The notes: a model not told the origin generated them from the sequence alone. A stretch of DNA of 64,000 bases from Dillenia suffruticosa (GCA_033439265.1 JAVTVX010000019.1:16146039-16210038), one strand, 5' to 3'. Counted from the stretch's first letter, positions 49,198 to 61,559 are shown. A program made the numbers and translations.

Positions 49198-50004
49198 TGT
49201 TAGAGTTGGGTTGTTATGACACCCGAGTCGAGCTCGAGTCTAGGGCAGCTGAGCTCGAGCTCGAGCTCGTTGAGCCTGTCATTCAAGAGCTCAAGCTCAA
49301 CTCAAAGTATCATTGAAGAGCTCGAGTTCGAGTGTTGTGGGCCTCAGGTGGGGCAAAATTGAACCCGAACCCGAGCCCGAGCCCCAAACCAAAGCCGAGA
49401 TCAGAAGAGAGTAAATTTGGAAACCCTAGAATGAGAAGGTAGCCGAGAGACAGCAAATCTGAGGAGGAGAGAGAGAGAGAGAGCAAATATGGAAAACCCT
49501 AGAATGAGAAGGAGAGCAAATCTGGAAAACCTTAGAGAGAGAGAGAGAGAGAGAGAGCGAGAGTTTTACCTTCGAGGAGACGATCGTTGCACACAGAGAT
49601 TGAAGGAGACCTTCGATCGCCGTGGTACGACATCTTCGATCGATCGCCGTCGTGACAGGAGAAGGAGACCTCTACGGCGGAATGAGGAAACAATAAGGAG
49701 ACCTTCAATCAATCTCTCCTTCGATTGATTGTCGTGGTAAGACTGAGAGGAGAAGGAGACGGCTGAATGAGGGCTTCTGCGGCTGAATGAGGGAAGGGGA
49801 ATGGGTAAGGGCTTCTACGGCAAGGAGAATGGGTAAATGAAAGAGAAAAGACCGGTAGCTCGATGAGTTTCGAGCCTGAGAGAATTTGAGCTCGAGCTCG
49901 AGGTCGAGGCAGGACTCGTTGAGCTCGAGCTTGACCCGAGCTCGAGTTGACCGGGTAGTGTCATGGGTACCCGTGATACTACTCATAACAGCCCTATGTT
50001 AGAA
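49198..50004. mobile_element. 791-bp hAT-type MITE carrying internal GA-rich sequence
   Basis: The element is 49206-49996. The ends are TTGGGTTGTTATGA and, inverted, TAGGGCTGTTATGA, the same family as the MITE at 43630-44048. The target duplication is TGTTAGAG / TGTTAGAA (one mismatch). Between the GAGCTCGAG-rich ends, 49380-49850 is unlike the smaller family member: it has GGAAAACCCTAGAATGAGAA repeated at about 49420 and 49490, (GA)n runs and a GATCGCCGT repeat. This could be a captured host 5' leader. Confidence 0.85.
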
Positions 50005-51030
50005 TAAAAGTTTGGTCGTAAAATTTTGTATCAAAATGCATGTGAGATAGGGGAGTAGGCGCACGAAAGGAAAGAGCGAACAACTCGTGGATGTAAATTC
50101 CACATAAAAAGTAAACTCGCTTTACTAGCTCATATTCCGCCATAGTTGTAAATCAAGTAGTCTCCATCTTAAAGGGATCAACTCTTCAAGATCATTATGC
50201 TCGGCATAAGTTGAGGCCTCTTCTCATGTCGGTCGCATGCTAAACAAATGCAACAAACTACAACTTAGATCTATCAATTCCACTTTCCTCGGGAAAAGGA
50301 ATTAGAATTCAATTCCACAGATAGTGGCCCTCTAGTTGGGGTTTTGTGATTGAGAAGCAAGAGATTTCCTTTCACCATCCTCTTTGATCAAGTTGATCTT
50401 TCGGACCATGCCCTTCAGTAACTCTTAGTTTATTCTCCATAGCTCGAGTGAGTTTTAACATGAAGCATTGAGTGAAAAGTCATTATCATTTGAAAATGTC
50501 AGAAAGAAAATAAAAGTAAGAGAAAAGTGTTTGTTTCTTTGAATATCTCCTCAAATGTAGAGGAGAATATTTTTCAAATGAGAAAAGAACTTAAAAAATA
50601 TATATATATATATATTTGAGAAGTTTTTCTAGGAAAAAAAAGAGGCGAAAAAGTTGTAATTTTTGTAATAATAGAATACTTTTTCGAAGAAAATTTGAAC
50701 AAGTTCAAACATGTAGAATCCAACCCACCTCAGGATCCTAAAAGAGGTAAATTAAGCAAATTGCAGACGAGGGAAGCTGCAATTTGATAACTCAAACAGA
50801 GAAATTGCTTCTCGCTATGATCCTTAGCAGACAACGGAAAGTGAACCATAAAATTGAATTAAACTTTCTGAGAAAAGTTTGGCCGTGGAAATGTCTTATA
50901 CCAAGTTTAAGGAATCTTGACATAAATTTCTGAAGATTTGTAGGGCCTGCATATGTAGGACACCCACTAAAACCAAGAGAACTTACATCATGGGATCACC
51001 ATGCAGGAACTCCAACGGATAAATCTTCTC
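50005..51030. other. intergenic or intronic DNA, nothing recognised
   Basis: Not repetitive within the window, and less AT-rich at 50050-50450. No protein motif is recognised on either strand. If the PIG-P gene is complete, its last exons should lie here or further left. Confidence 0.45.
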
Positions 51031-51316
51031 TTTCTACTCGATGAAAACTGAATGTCAGGAGTAGAAATAAAGCATACATAGTGAAAATGGGTACTGTCAC
51101 ATAATGATGCAACAAGTCTTCAACCACATGATAGTGGCCGAAAGATCATGCCCTAAAATAAAATAAGAAAGATCAAGCAAATTTTAGCCCATCTAAAAAA
51201 TAAAAGAAAGATCCTATCCCAGTAATAAATAATCCATCCGAAAAATAGTGTATACAGTACACAAGGCATAGGAGCAAGAAAGATAAAGCAAATCTAAGAA
51301 ATACAAGGAAACAATC

Positions 51317-54300
51317 TTTGCTGGGATAATAGGAAATTCCTATAGCATGCAACCAAGGTTCAGGAACATATGCCCATATGAAGAAAATTACTGTTACAAA
51401 GAATTTTGGCAGTAGTGAGATAAAATAAATTAATAGAACAAATGAATGGGATCAGATTATGACAAGTACAGTTAATGCCTTCAACACAGGGATGAAGTTG
51501 CATAGAATATTGAGACAGTTTTATGTCAGACCGGGCACAAAAACTTCTAACTAGGCACTGAACCAGCCAAAAGAACCAATGATGCGAAGCGCTGAAACTA
51601 ATAAGAATAATTGATAATGGTTGGATAGATTAGTATGCATACAATTTTACCTACACAGTTCGCATATATGCAAAGTTTCCTAAATTTTAACCTTTTTCTT
51701 CCGCCTTTCAGATTTTCAACTTATGCAAGGGAAGGAAGATACCAAGCCTAAGAAAACTGAATAAGAAATAGAGAAAATACGAATGCACGTATATGCAGAA
51801 GCCCAAAAATATGTTAAGACATCCTCTTGACATCAAGGACTCCATTATATTTCAGCATAAATGGGTCACCAGATACACAAAGTGCTCCTCGATGTAATGT
51901 GGGGTAAGAAGAGAGTGAATATATATGTACGCAGTTTTCCCCTTACATTTTTGCAAAGAGACTATTTTCACATCTCGAACTTACGATCTCGAGGTTACCA
52001 AAGGAGTAACTACACCATTGCAAAAAATTAAAGTAATAATAATAATAATAAACAAAGATGGTATAGAGAGTACCATGCATCATTGTATGAACTCTGTGGA
52101 TCATTCTTCCGGACTTGGAATATAAAAGACATGAAAAAGAAAGTTTTATAGGGTAAATTACACTTTTCTGTGGTTCGACCAAAATTCACATGTCCCGGTG
52201 AAAAATTATCCACTTATGACTCGGTAGTTTTTTTTTTTAAAAATGAAAGGTAGATGGAATTTTACGAAATTAACGGTGATGTAATGGAAACATGTTAAAT
52301 GTCCATTATACCCATGTTACACGGACCGAGTCGAGTTCGAGTCGCTCGGTCAACGGCTTGACTCGACTCGAATTTGATCGAGTTTGAGTTAAGTTCATCA
52401 TGTATCAAGTCGAGTTCGAGTAGTGAAATTTTAGATTCAAAAACTCGACGAATAGCTCGATTATATATGTTAATATATATTATATATATTTATATATGAA
52501 TATAATATAAAAATAAAAAAATAAAATATATTAATATATTATAAAATAATCGAGTTTTTAAGCCGAGTTCGAGTCGAGTTCGAGTAGTTTGTTATACATT
52601 CGAGTCGAGTTCGAGCCCTATTATTTACTACTTGTTGAATTCGAGTCGGGAAAAAAAAATCGAGTTTGAGTTCGAGTATAGGGATACTCAGGATCGACTC
52701 GGCTTGAATACACCCCTAGGGTCACCCGATGCACAAAGTGCTCCTCGATTTAATGTGGGGTAGGAAGAGAGTAGATATATATGTACGCAATCTTCTCCTT
52801 GTATTTTTGTAAAGAGACTATTTCCACGTCTCGAACTTGCGATATTGAGGTTACCAAAGGAGTAACTTCATCGTTGCAAAACATTAAAGTAATAATAATA
52901 ATAATAAACAAAGATGGTATAGAGAGAACCATGCATCATTGTATGGACTCTGTGGATCATTCTTCCGAACTTGGAATGTAAAAGACATGAAAAAGAAAGT
53001 TTTATAGGGTAAATTACACTTTTCTGTGTTTCGACCAAAATTCACATGTCCCGATGAAAAAATATCCACTTATAACCCGATAGTTTTTTTTTTAAAAAAA
53101 ATGAAAGGTAGACGGAATTTTACGAAATTAACGGTGATGTAATGGAAACATGTTACATGTCCAGTATACCCTTCACACACTTTTTTTTTCACCACCGACA
53201 TCCGGGTTTTACCCGACTAATCCGATTCAAGCACTATAAGACCCATTTTAGGGGTTGGCTCTTCTAAATCTTTTTCGTCAGTCTTAAGATTCAAACTCGA
53301 GAATTCTGGTTAAGATAATAGAGTGCTTGACCACTCAACCCCTCACACACTCTCTCTCCATCTTCCACATTCATCTTCAACCTCCGGTGCACCCAAACAA
53401 AAAAAAAAAAAAAAAAAAAAAATCACTCTCTCTCCCTCTCCCTCTTCCCCCATTCATCCAGCATAACCAAAAAAAAAAAAAAATTAATGGCGACGGGGCG
53501 AGAGAGAGAGAAGGAGAAAGGGAGAGGAGACGAAGCCCCCCGGCATAACCAGCAGAGGGAGGGGACACGATTCATCCAGCACTTTCTGATGTTGGCGACA
53601 GGGGAGGGCTAGGCACTCAAGTGAGGGCTCGCAGTTAGCTGCTCAAGCGCACTAGGCGCTCGCGGCCTACCGCGAAACCTATCTCTGCCGAAATTTTCAA
53701 ACCCCTCTGCCAAAACCCATCTCTGCCTTCGACGACACTTCTTTCCAGGCAACGCGAAACAAAATTCTGGTGGTGAGATCATCTTTGTCAGCGTTTAGCA
53801 AGGAGGTATGTTTTTCTTGTGCAAGGTCCGCTTGCTGAAGTGTGGTCTTGCGGGAGATAAATATTTCCTTTTTGTTTATGGCGAAAAATTTCAGTTGTTT
53901 TGCTGAAGTTCAGTGTTGAAATTCCGCAAGCGCCTGGTGCCATTTTTGGGTATCTGATATAACCACAGTAGAAAAAAATACAGAAAGCCTGGAAAAGTCA
54001 AAGCAGGGGCGGCAGCTAGATAAAAATGTTTGCTTTTCATTACTGAGTATAATAGATTATCTGCTTTTCATTACTTTTACTTCTGCCTAATCAGCAAGCA
54101 CAGCTAGGTAACATGGAACCATTCAAAGGAGGGGCGGAAGCACTTCCTTCTTGTATATATTTCATGTTTCTTCAATATTTACTTTTATAAATCAAAGAAG
54201 CTGTTTAATATATGTGCATCAGAAATCATTAGCCAAATAATTGTTCACAATGCGGTGAAGCAGCTCCAGTCGGTGGGTAATTTACCCAAGTTTATACCAT

Positions 54301-55522
54301 TATAACCAACAGAGCTATGTCGTTTGGCATTAATCAAATCAATTTCTATGCGAGCCTGCTCCCAACATTGGATTTCATAAATGAGTTTTATTCTCGCGCT
54401 ACATAAAACTTGTTGGATTTGAGAAGTCATGCTACTTAAGATTCTGGAACTTTCTAAGTGCGAGCCCTGTTGTGCTTAAGCATGGATTATCTACGCCCCA
54501 TGCTTAGCATAAGTACCTATATTGACCAGAAGAAGATTATAATTTTTGAGAATTTAGAACTTTCGGTGGTTCTCCATTGACAAAGATTCTAAAAGACATA
54601 AAGATTATCAAATAACAGCTGCTGAAAATCATAGAATTAAAAATGCAATGTTGGATCCAGTCAAAAATAATTTCTTTGTAGAGGTTGCCAAAATAGAAGG
54701 TTGTTTCACTTATCCTCCAACTCCCCTGGAAAAGAAAAAGAAAAGCCTCAAATACAACTTAACTTCTAAAATGTGAAAGTTCCCTTGATTTCTTTGTATC
54801 TTTCACCAAGATCAGCTGAATACCACATTGCTCCCACTGTGTCAGATAACCTTCCAATGAAGTGGATTTCAACTTTAACACAAGTGACTCTCTTGGTTTA
54901 CTAAGAGAAACTGCATTTTCCCAACTTGTCACAAAGGGAAAGTGGCAAGAAATCATTACAAAAGGGCAAACTGGCAAGTTTAGGACTTGCCAGATAGATT
55001 AGGGAAAACCAGAGTTTTGTATTGTATTAACAAAGTGGCCCCTCTGAACTAAAATTGTAGTAAGTGCCCGTTACATTTTACACCAGGGGTGGCAACATGA
55101 TTCAGGCCTGGACAAAGAAGATGTAAGTATTCATCTTAATTTCAATAATAAGGAAAAGTTCAGGACCTGATGCTATGCCTTCAGACCTTGCTTTAGCAAT
55201 ACTTAACCGTGTAGATGAATGAACATATTTCACCATAAAATTATAGCCAGAACTAGGTCTAAGCATTAACAAGAACTTAAGGAGTGGCAAAACACCACAA
55301 GAAAAGTTTAACAAGAGAATGAAAATTGTGAAACAGACCTGTAGCAACAACAGTAGAGATGGAACCCGCGAACCCATATACTTCTGAAGGCTTTGGACCA
55401 TGCTCACCAGACAGACCAAACCCAGAAGCTCTATCATCTGGCTCTAAAAAGGACCCAATGGCCCTCCTCTTCGAAAAACTGAGGGTTCTTCTCGTACTAT
55501 TTACAGAGTGGCAATCTGCCAT
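51317..55522 (-). CDS. PIGP: PIG-P, GPI-GlcNAc transferase subunit P, 5' exons only
   Basis: Coding exon 55522-55339 starts MADCHSVNSTRRTLSFSKRR and ends HGPKPSEVYGFAGSISTVVA plus T and one base; the donor is GT at 55338. The next exon begins after an acceptor CAG at 51393-51391, runs 51390-51317, and keeps frame: VIFFIWAYVPEPWLHAIGI, then SYYPSK. This matches the first transmembrane segment and the YYPS(R/K) motif of plant PIG-P. PIG-P is a small ER membrane subunit of the complex that starts GPI-anchor synthesis. After PSK (AAA at 51317) the sequence is GATTGT: no GT donor at the expected place. A hydrophobic frame near 51103-51040 (VPIFTMYALFLLLTF) may be the second membrane exon, but it is uncertain. 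The gene may be truncated or mis-spliced. Confidence 0.75.
51863..52025 (-). repeat. Au-like SINE, copy A
   Basis: On the minus strand it has A-box-like TGGTGTAGTTACTCC (near 52015), B-box-like AAGTTCGAGATG (51982-51971), then CTCTTTGCAAAAATG and ACTGCGTACAT, and ends near GTGACCC. The body order resembles the plant Au SINE family as I remember it. Confidence 0.65.
51863..52313. repeat. direct duplication, copy A (SINE plus flank)
   Basis: About 450 bases closely similar (about 93% by eye) to 52719-53171, same orientation, 856 bases apart. Both begin GGGTCACC and end at TATACCC. It contains the SINE described separately and a common GGGTAAATTACACTTTTCTG stretch. Confidence 0.9.
52314..52718. 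mobile_element. MITE-like element between the two duplicated copies
   Basis: AT-rich core with TCGAGTTCGAG-type words at both ends; the right end read inward is TAGGGGTGTATTCAAGCCGA and the left end is a poor match (GTTACACGGACCGAG). No clean target duplication is visible, probably because it abuts the duplicated copies. Confidence 0.5.
52719..53171. repeat. direct duplication, copy B (SINE plus flank)
   Basis: Partner of 51863-52313. Its SINE part is 52719 to about 52885 on the minus strand. Small differences include AATCTTCTCC versus AGTTTTCCCC. Confidence 0.9.
53172..53345 (-). repeat. tRNA-derived SINE, second family, copy 1
   Basis: On the minus strand the head has TGGTCAAGCACTC (A-box-like) and GAGTTTGAATC (B-box-like) about 30 bases apart; the element ends in a poly-A tail (poly-T at 53181-53189 on the plus strand). 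It shares CACCACCG, CCGATTCAAGCACTATAAG-like and AGGG.TT words with 56646-56815. Confidence 0.6.
53480..53815 (+). other. GC-richer leader-like stretch, unrecognised
   Basis: A purine-rich (GAGAGA) stretch is followed by GC-richer sequence with CTCTGCC repeats and AAGGAGGTATGT at 53800, which looks like an exon end and splice donor on the plus strand. An ATG at 53487 opens a frame of only about 20 codons. It may be the 5' leader of a small gene or captured DNA inside the PIG-P intron. No product is recognised. Confidence 0.2.
53816..55338 (-). other. PIG-P intron sequence
   Basis: Lies between the two recognised PIG-P coding exons (intron 51391-55338). No other coding motif is seen; open frames here are short and without recognised domains. 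Confidence 0.5.
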
Positions 55523-55547
55523 GGCTTGATATGAAATCAACAGCATT
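55523..55547 (-). other. PIGP: PIG-P 5' untranslated part of the first coding exon
   Basis: The acceptor TTGGCAG ends at 55548, so 25 untranslated bases precede the start codon in this exon. Confidence 0.55.
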
Positions 55548-56645
55548 CTGCCAAGGCACAATGTGTTAGTGGTTGCAGCATACAAGGACGGTTCTTTCAA
55601 AAGTAAGGTTCCATTTCTAACATGGCATGCAATTTAACAACCTTCCAAGAAGAAAACCACGCTCCAACAACCCATGAACATCTAATTAAAGAAAAAGTTA
55701 ACTAGTATAGATCTCAAATAGGATCAAAGCACTGTCTTTGAACTAGGCTGCTAAACTTGTACTCCAAGCTTGCTGAGCATTTTATTTCAATCCACTCTCC
55801 CCTACATGCTCTACCTTGTCCCCAGATGGGGAAAAAAGAAAAGCAAGCTGGAGCATTCACACAATGTCGAGTAAGCAGGTACCCTAAAATTTTTTGCAGA
55901 TTGATCACTAGAAAAACAAAAATGACAAAAATACACTCAAATTTAATCAAAAAAATTTAGATGGGTTTTGAACTTTAATTTCAATTTTCTTCAATCATAT
56001 CATGCAATAAGAACTTCTTAATCATCAAGGTTAATAATTTTTTCCTATTGGCTCCATGTTGTGCTTTTGCATTTTATAGCCTAAGTAAACAAACTCAGAA
56101 TGCTCACAGTCATGCTTTCAATCATGAACTCCACAACTTTTTTAAGTTGTTTACCCTCTAGGTCTTTAAAATGGCACAATAAGCTTGATATGCAATGTTA
56201 AACAACAAAAGAGAACCCTGAAACATGGCAAAGCAAGAATCCTACCATCTCAATATCATAAAAGAAAGGATGCACATACGGAGTATATAATTCAATTCAA
56301 ATAGATTTTCCACTCTTAAGTAAATCTCAATCTTATTCATTTTCAAGAGCAAAGGGAGGTTGGTAGGGGGCCAATCCTCCCTGCCACCGTACCCAAGTCA
56401 AATTCTAGATAGACCATCCAACACAATGGGCACAAAGAATAAAACCAATGCACTCAACTCCCTCTATGAAGATTTTTATATGCATGAACAAAAATTGTCT
56501 GCTTTAATATCTATGAAGTGTGTACACTGACATGAAAAGATGCAGCGACCCAACAAAGTTAGAAAAGGTTTATACTTTCATAAGTTAGTGTTGTATTCTT
56601 TGTATGTAACAACCGTGTCTAATATGGACACCACTAAGATTGTCA

Positions 56646-56815
56646 TTTTTTTTGTTTTCACCACCGGTATCCAGACTTTATAAAATTAATTCGATTTGAG
56701 TATTGTAGGGTCTATTTTTAGGGATTAACTCTGTCAAATCCTTTTTCACTATTCCTAGGGTTTGAACTCAAGATCTCTGATTAAGGGACACTTGATCACT
56801 CAAGAGTTTAGTACT
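56646..56815 (-). repeat. tRNA-derived SINE, second family, copy 2
   Basis: Related to 53172-53345: CACCACCGGTATCCAGAC, TTCGATTTGAGTATTGTAGG and the B-box-like GAGTTCAAACCC on the minus strand. It sits in the proposed PIG-P 5' intron. Confidence 0.55.
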
Positions 56816-57363
56816 AAGACTGTCATTTTTGGAAGTGTCGCAACATCGTCTAATACTCCAATTTTGCATTATAGTTACAAGCAAATTACATTAAAATTGG
56901 GGAATCTTAACACACAAATTGGATGTCAAAATTTACTTTTCTTTAAGTAATATCCTTCTACGCTCATCATTTGAACCCATCAACAAAACATAGATTTACA
57001 TAACTTTTCCCAGTCCGAGTCTGATTCTGAATGTTCAGGCATTTTACATGTAACTTTTATTTCTACAAATTGGTTTAATTAAAACGAAAAAAAAAAACAA
57101 AAACAAAAACCCCAAAATGCTGAGAATAACATAGTGCCCACATTGGCGAATGATTTATCCAAGAAAATTCACATGTTAAACATGTACTAGATAAACTAAC
57201 TAAAAGAATTCATCAACTCGGAGACACCAATAGAGTTACCCTTTTGCACGATCATGAACCAATTCAAGGCCATCAAAAGATAGTAAGATTAAATAGCCCT
57301 AAATTTAATCACAAAATGTTCACATAATCACTAGATTTTCAGCTTGGAACTTTAAGAACTTAC

Positions 57364-57430
57364 CTTCATCAAATCAGCTCAAAAATCGAAACTTCTGCTA
57401 TCGAATGGAGAGAAAGAGAGACAGATTTTT
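57364..57430 (-). other. PIGP: proposed PIG-P non-coding first exon
   Basis: A strong donor GAAG/GTAAGT ends at 57364 on the minus strand, upstream of the acceptor at 55548. The exon region has leader-like CTTTCTCTCC. It contains an ATG just before the donor; joined to the next exon this would open an 18-codon upstream frame that overlaps the PIG-P start in another frame. Confidence 0.4.
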
Positions 57431-57439
57431 GGGCCAATT

Positions 57440-58740
57440 CTGATTTATTGGGCTAAACAAGGAAAAGGCGGATTCAATTCCTAGGATTTACCTTTTTTTT
57501 TTTTTTTTTTTCAAAGATTTAAACTTAAAATCATAAAAAAATTTATACTATTAAAGTATCGTAAGATTCGCCTCGAGAATCTCAAGGGGTTTTACAGGTT
57601 GCTCTAATTTTTTTTGTTTTTAATTTTTAAATTTAATGTTTGCTTTGCCAAATCAAATTGATTGCATTGTTGGCACCTACGGTTGCGTGGGTTTAAATTG
57701 AGGTCAAGACAATTTCATTACGAGTAGAGTTTGCAGAATTTATTTGATATTTATATTATACAATCATTTCCGGTTATTATATTCCAAAAGTCTTTAAATT
57801 TTTAAAATTTTTTGCCTCCTTTTAGTTTTCATGATGGCTAATTCAAGCAATGTTAATGGGTTATTTCTTTTAGTATTAAATTTAGAATCGAAAATGATAT
57901 TAATATTGTTGTTTTTATTTAAATCACAGGAATGTGAAAAGTGATTTCTAGAAAATTATTATTTAAAATCAATTTCTTAGAAATCACTTTTAAAGAATAT
58001 TTTTTACAAATTTTAGAAAAAATGGTGAAAAAAATTGTGATATCAATTTCTAAAAGTCGATTTTGATTTCAAAAATAAATTTTACAAATTTTAGCAAATA
58101 GTATAAATGGCAAAAAAATTGAGAAAATCGATTTTAGTGCTCTTGAGACTGTCATTTTACAATCGTTTTTAGCGACATTTAAAAAAATTTAAGGACTGAA
58201 GTCTATAAAATGATAGATAGAAGTCTAAGTAAGCTGAAATCAATTTTCAAAAAGTCAGATTTGATTTATGCAATCGCTTTCATTGATTTTTTTGTCATTT
58301 TTACTATTTTTTTCAAAATTTACAAAACCTATTTTTTTAAAAGCAACTTCAAAGAACTCAACTTTAGAAAGAGATTTTCTAAAAGTCACTTTAAATATTT
58401 TTGCGATTCGAATAAAAACAACAATAATAATATTATTTTTAATCCTAAATCAAATATTCAGAAAAATAACCCAAATATTAATTATCTAAAATAATAAAAG
58501 ATGAAAAATCAAACACAATTGAATTGATGACCTATTGATGAATACTAGCCAGCCAAAAAAGGTTTGTTCAATAATATATATATATATATAAAAGAAATTA
58601 CATGTAAAATGCTTGAACTTTAGATTCAAATTTTCATTGGATTATTTTAGTTAATTTTGTTACATTTGAATTTTTGAATTTTGAAATACATTCTATTGAA
58701 TTTTTTTGTCTAACGTTGTTGATGTTATGATCATTATTTA
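57440..58740. other. AT-rich intergenic DNA
   Basis: No gene is recognised. It contains repeated AAAATCGATTTT-like stretches (57930-58260) and a (TA)n run near 58575-58590. The 94-codon frame at 58210 is K/N/F-rich and compositional. Confidence 0.6.
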
Positions 58741-58839
58741 TTGATATGGCATATGTAGTTACTCACATACGGATCAAGTGGACAAATGTTGCGGATATGG
58801 TACATACCATATCACCAAATGACTCTAACCTTATCTCTA

Positions 58840-58840
<1 letters not shown>

Positions 58841-58892
<52 letters not shown>
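58841..58892. repeat. (CT)n microsatellite
   Basis: An uninterrupted CT run followed by a longer CT-rich tract to about 58920, directly upstream of the LTR at 59073. Confidence 0.9.
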
Positions 58893-58895
<3 letters not shown>

Positions 58896-59072
58896 TCTCC
58901 CGCTCCCTCTCCCTCTCTCTCAAATGTACACATGCACATATGCATACACATACACTCGCTCTCTCTATTCATTTTTCTTCCTTGGCGTATGCACTCACGT
59001 GCTCACCCCTTTTCTTCTTCATTCCTTCAACAAATAGCAAGTTTCTCTCTCTCCTTTCGAATCACCATATAA

Positions 59073-59890
59073 TGGTATATGGTTTAACAGATCATTACCA
59101 CAAAGCTTAGAACCTACCAAATCCATTGGGCCATAACCATGAATCCCATAGGCCTCCAAGAGAATCTCTCGGTAAACCCTAGAATGACTGAACACACCCT
59201 TGATCGAATACCCTCTTGGGCATTTAAGCATTCTTGCTTGTGCCTCTCGACCACCACTCAGTTCCCTAACCTCTCGATTGAACATTCTCTCAGTCATTAG
59301 TAACCTCCTGGTGAATAATGCTCCCGCTTAACAAATTCAGATCATGATCACTTAAAAATTGAATTTCTTCTAATCTCAAGAGTAATATTTCCTAATAAGA
59401 AAGACAATTTTCGTTATCTCTCCCAATAAGAAAGAAAATCTCCATAATAATTTGAACTTCCCTAAATCAACAAAATTTTAAATTTACTAAGGATCTTTTA
59501 CCATAATCCTTGTAATTTTGGAATATCCCCAATGATCTATACACAAGAAAACTAAGGTTTCTATACCCTTCAATAGAAACTTACTATGCATACACATACT
59601 ATATATGTCGAACAAAAGTAACTTATAAGAGGTACGCAATATACTTAATTCTACACTCTTCACACAGAAATTACATAAGACATATTTTGGCTTTCTTAGC
59701 CTTACATTCTCTCGTTACTCTTTCTGACTTGAGTATCAGAGCTTTTTCATTGAAGCCATCTCTGGTGGGTTTTTGCAAGTTTCTCATTCAAGTAGATAGA
59801 ACAATCTCATCCCCGCAGGGTTCCCATTCGAGTCAGAATCAACTTTCCTATGGAGTCAAAATCTGTTTCAACATATTGATATTGTTCATG
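59073..59890 (+). repeat. 5' LTR of the Tat-like element
   Basis: Starts TGGTATATGG; its first 260 bases match 63743-64000 (shared GATCTCTCGGTAAAC, CCTAACCTCTCGATTGAACA, GAATAATGCTCCC-like). It contains TTTCTGACTTGAGTATCAGA, a phrase typical of Tat-group LTRs as I remember them. The right end is approximate. Confidence 0.7.
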
Positions 59891-59950
59891 GGAATGACTA
59901 ACTAATCGAGAAAACTTTACGCCCTATTTGTACTTTGCTTTCCTATCCCC

Positions 59951-61130
59951 ATGCCACCAAAGAGAAAGAATAGAGACAATACCACCAAGATGATGTCCAA
60001 GGTGGGACGGTAGATGTCCAATCCCATATGCCATTTCCACCAGTGCCTTCGACCATCTAGCCAGACACCTCAATTATTCACAGCCAACACTGAGCAGAAC
60101 TACCCTCTCATAGAGATTTTTAGCCTCCTGTCGCTCAACCTCAAGCCTGCCCTGTTCCTCCCCCTATTTCAACTTCCTTTGATCGGATCCACCATTCACA
60201 AATGAAAAAGTTGGAATCCTGGATATAGAGGATGAGCAAACAATAAGAAGAGATTCGCCACGCCCTTAGACAGGAAGCTTCGTCTACCTTCAGGAAGTTA
60301 GAGTACTCGTGTCCATATAGGCTTCAGCCTCATAAACGCATGGAGCTCTCGGTGACCTCTCGACAGGAACCAGAGGATTTGAAGATGCAAATTGAAGAGC
60401 TTGTGGCTACTAAACTTAAGCGGGCTAGCATAGGACGGGACAATGTCAACTAATATACCTCCCTTTCATTACCATTTGATCCCAAGATTGCTGTTGAATT
60501 GAGGCTGCAAGATGTTTTACTTCCTCATATGGAGATGTACGACAACACCTTTGATCCCCAAGACCACGCAGCCCATTTTGTAATCGTTATGATTTCAAGG
60601 GACATGTCAAATATCGACATATGTAAACATTTTCCTACAACTCTAAAAGACAACGCATTGACATGGTTTAACTCTCTTCCGCCTTTTTGCATCCAAGATT
60701 TCTTGTAGTTCCCATAGTAGTTTGAAACCCACTTTGATTAGTCGAGAGCCTAAGAGAAAGTCTACCTCCCTCTTATCCTTACAATAGAGAGATAATGAGT
60801 ATTTAAAAGATTTTCTCGACAAGTTCAAAATCGAGATGAAAGTCTCGCGATTAGATCATTTTATTGCTTTGGCGGTACTAATTGAATTGTGGACATCGGG
60901 GATAAAGACATCTATTACAAAGAATCCTTCTACCTCCATTCAAGAATTCTATGTCAGGGATGAGAAGTACCTACGGTGGAAGAAATTGAGGCATTTGACA
61001 GACATTGAGACGGGCAAGGAAAGAATGAGCACAACCAATAGCCACTATACCAGCCCTCACAAAAAAAGAGTCAAGCAGGACCTCCACCACTTCGAAAGTT
61101 CACCAACAACACTCCTCTAATCGACACTCA
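59951..61130 (+). pseudogene. Tat-type gag, degraded
   Basis: Opens at 59951 with MPPKRKNRDNTTK and soon hits a stop (60012-60014). The capsid core is at 60499-60708: MEMYDNTFDPQDHAAHFVIV and FPTTLKDNALTWFNSLPP, the pattern of plant Tat/Retand gag. The following region (60836-61120) has KNPSTSIQEFYVRDEKY, the usual spacer before the nucleocapsid. Stops at 60706 and nearby break the frame. Confidence 0.8.
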
Positions 61131-61559
61131 TAGCTAGATCCTAATGCAAATTAGCAATAAGCCCTATGTTAACTAGCCTCCACCCTTGAGGGGAGATGAT
61201 TTAAAGAGGGATAAAACTCGGACGAGCTCCAGGCTTTGGTTGAAGATGGGAGACTTTAGAGATTCGTCGACACAAGACAAGAAAACAACCCCTCATTGAC
61301 CATGGGAAAGGGACCGAATGGAGATGGATTGATAGAGCATACCTAACCTTAGGTTATAGGAGCTACCTGGAATCAGGGAAGAGGAGTCATCCTTCATCCT
61401 TTATATACGGTGTAAGATTCCCCCACCACATAGCTTATCAAAGCCCCTTACCCTTGGTATTCCTTCCATAGCTGAGAGTTCCGCCGACTAGGTGATAGCT
61501 TGATAGTACATGGCTGATTGAATGGTCACCCTTGTATTCCAAAAGATAGAGGCACTCAT

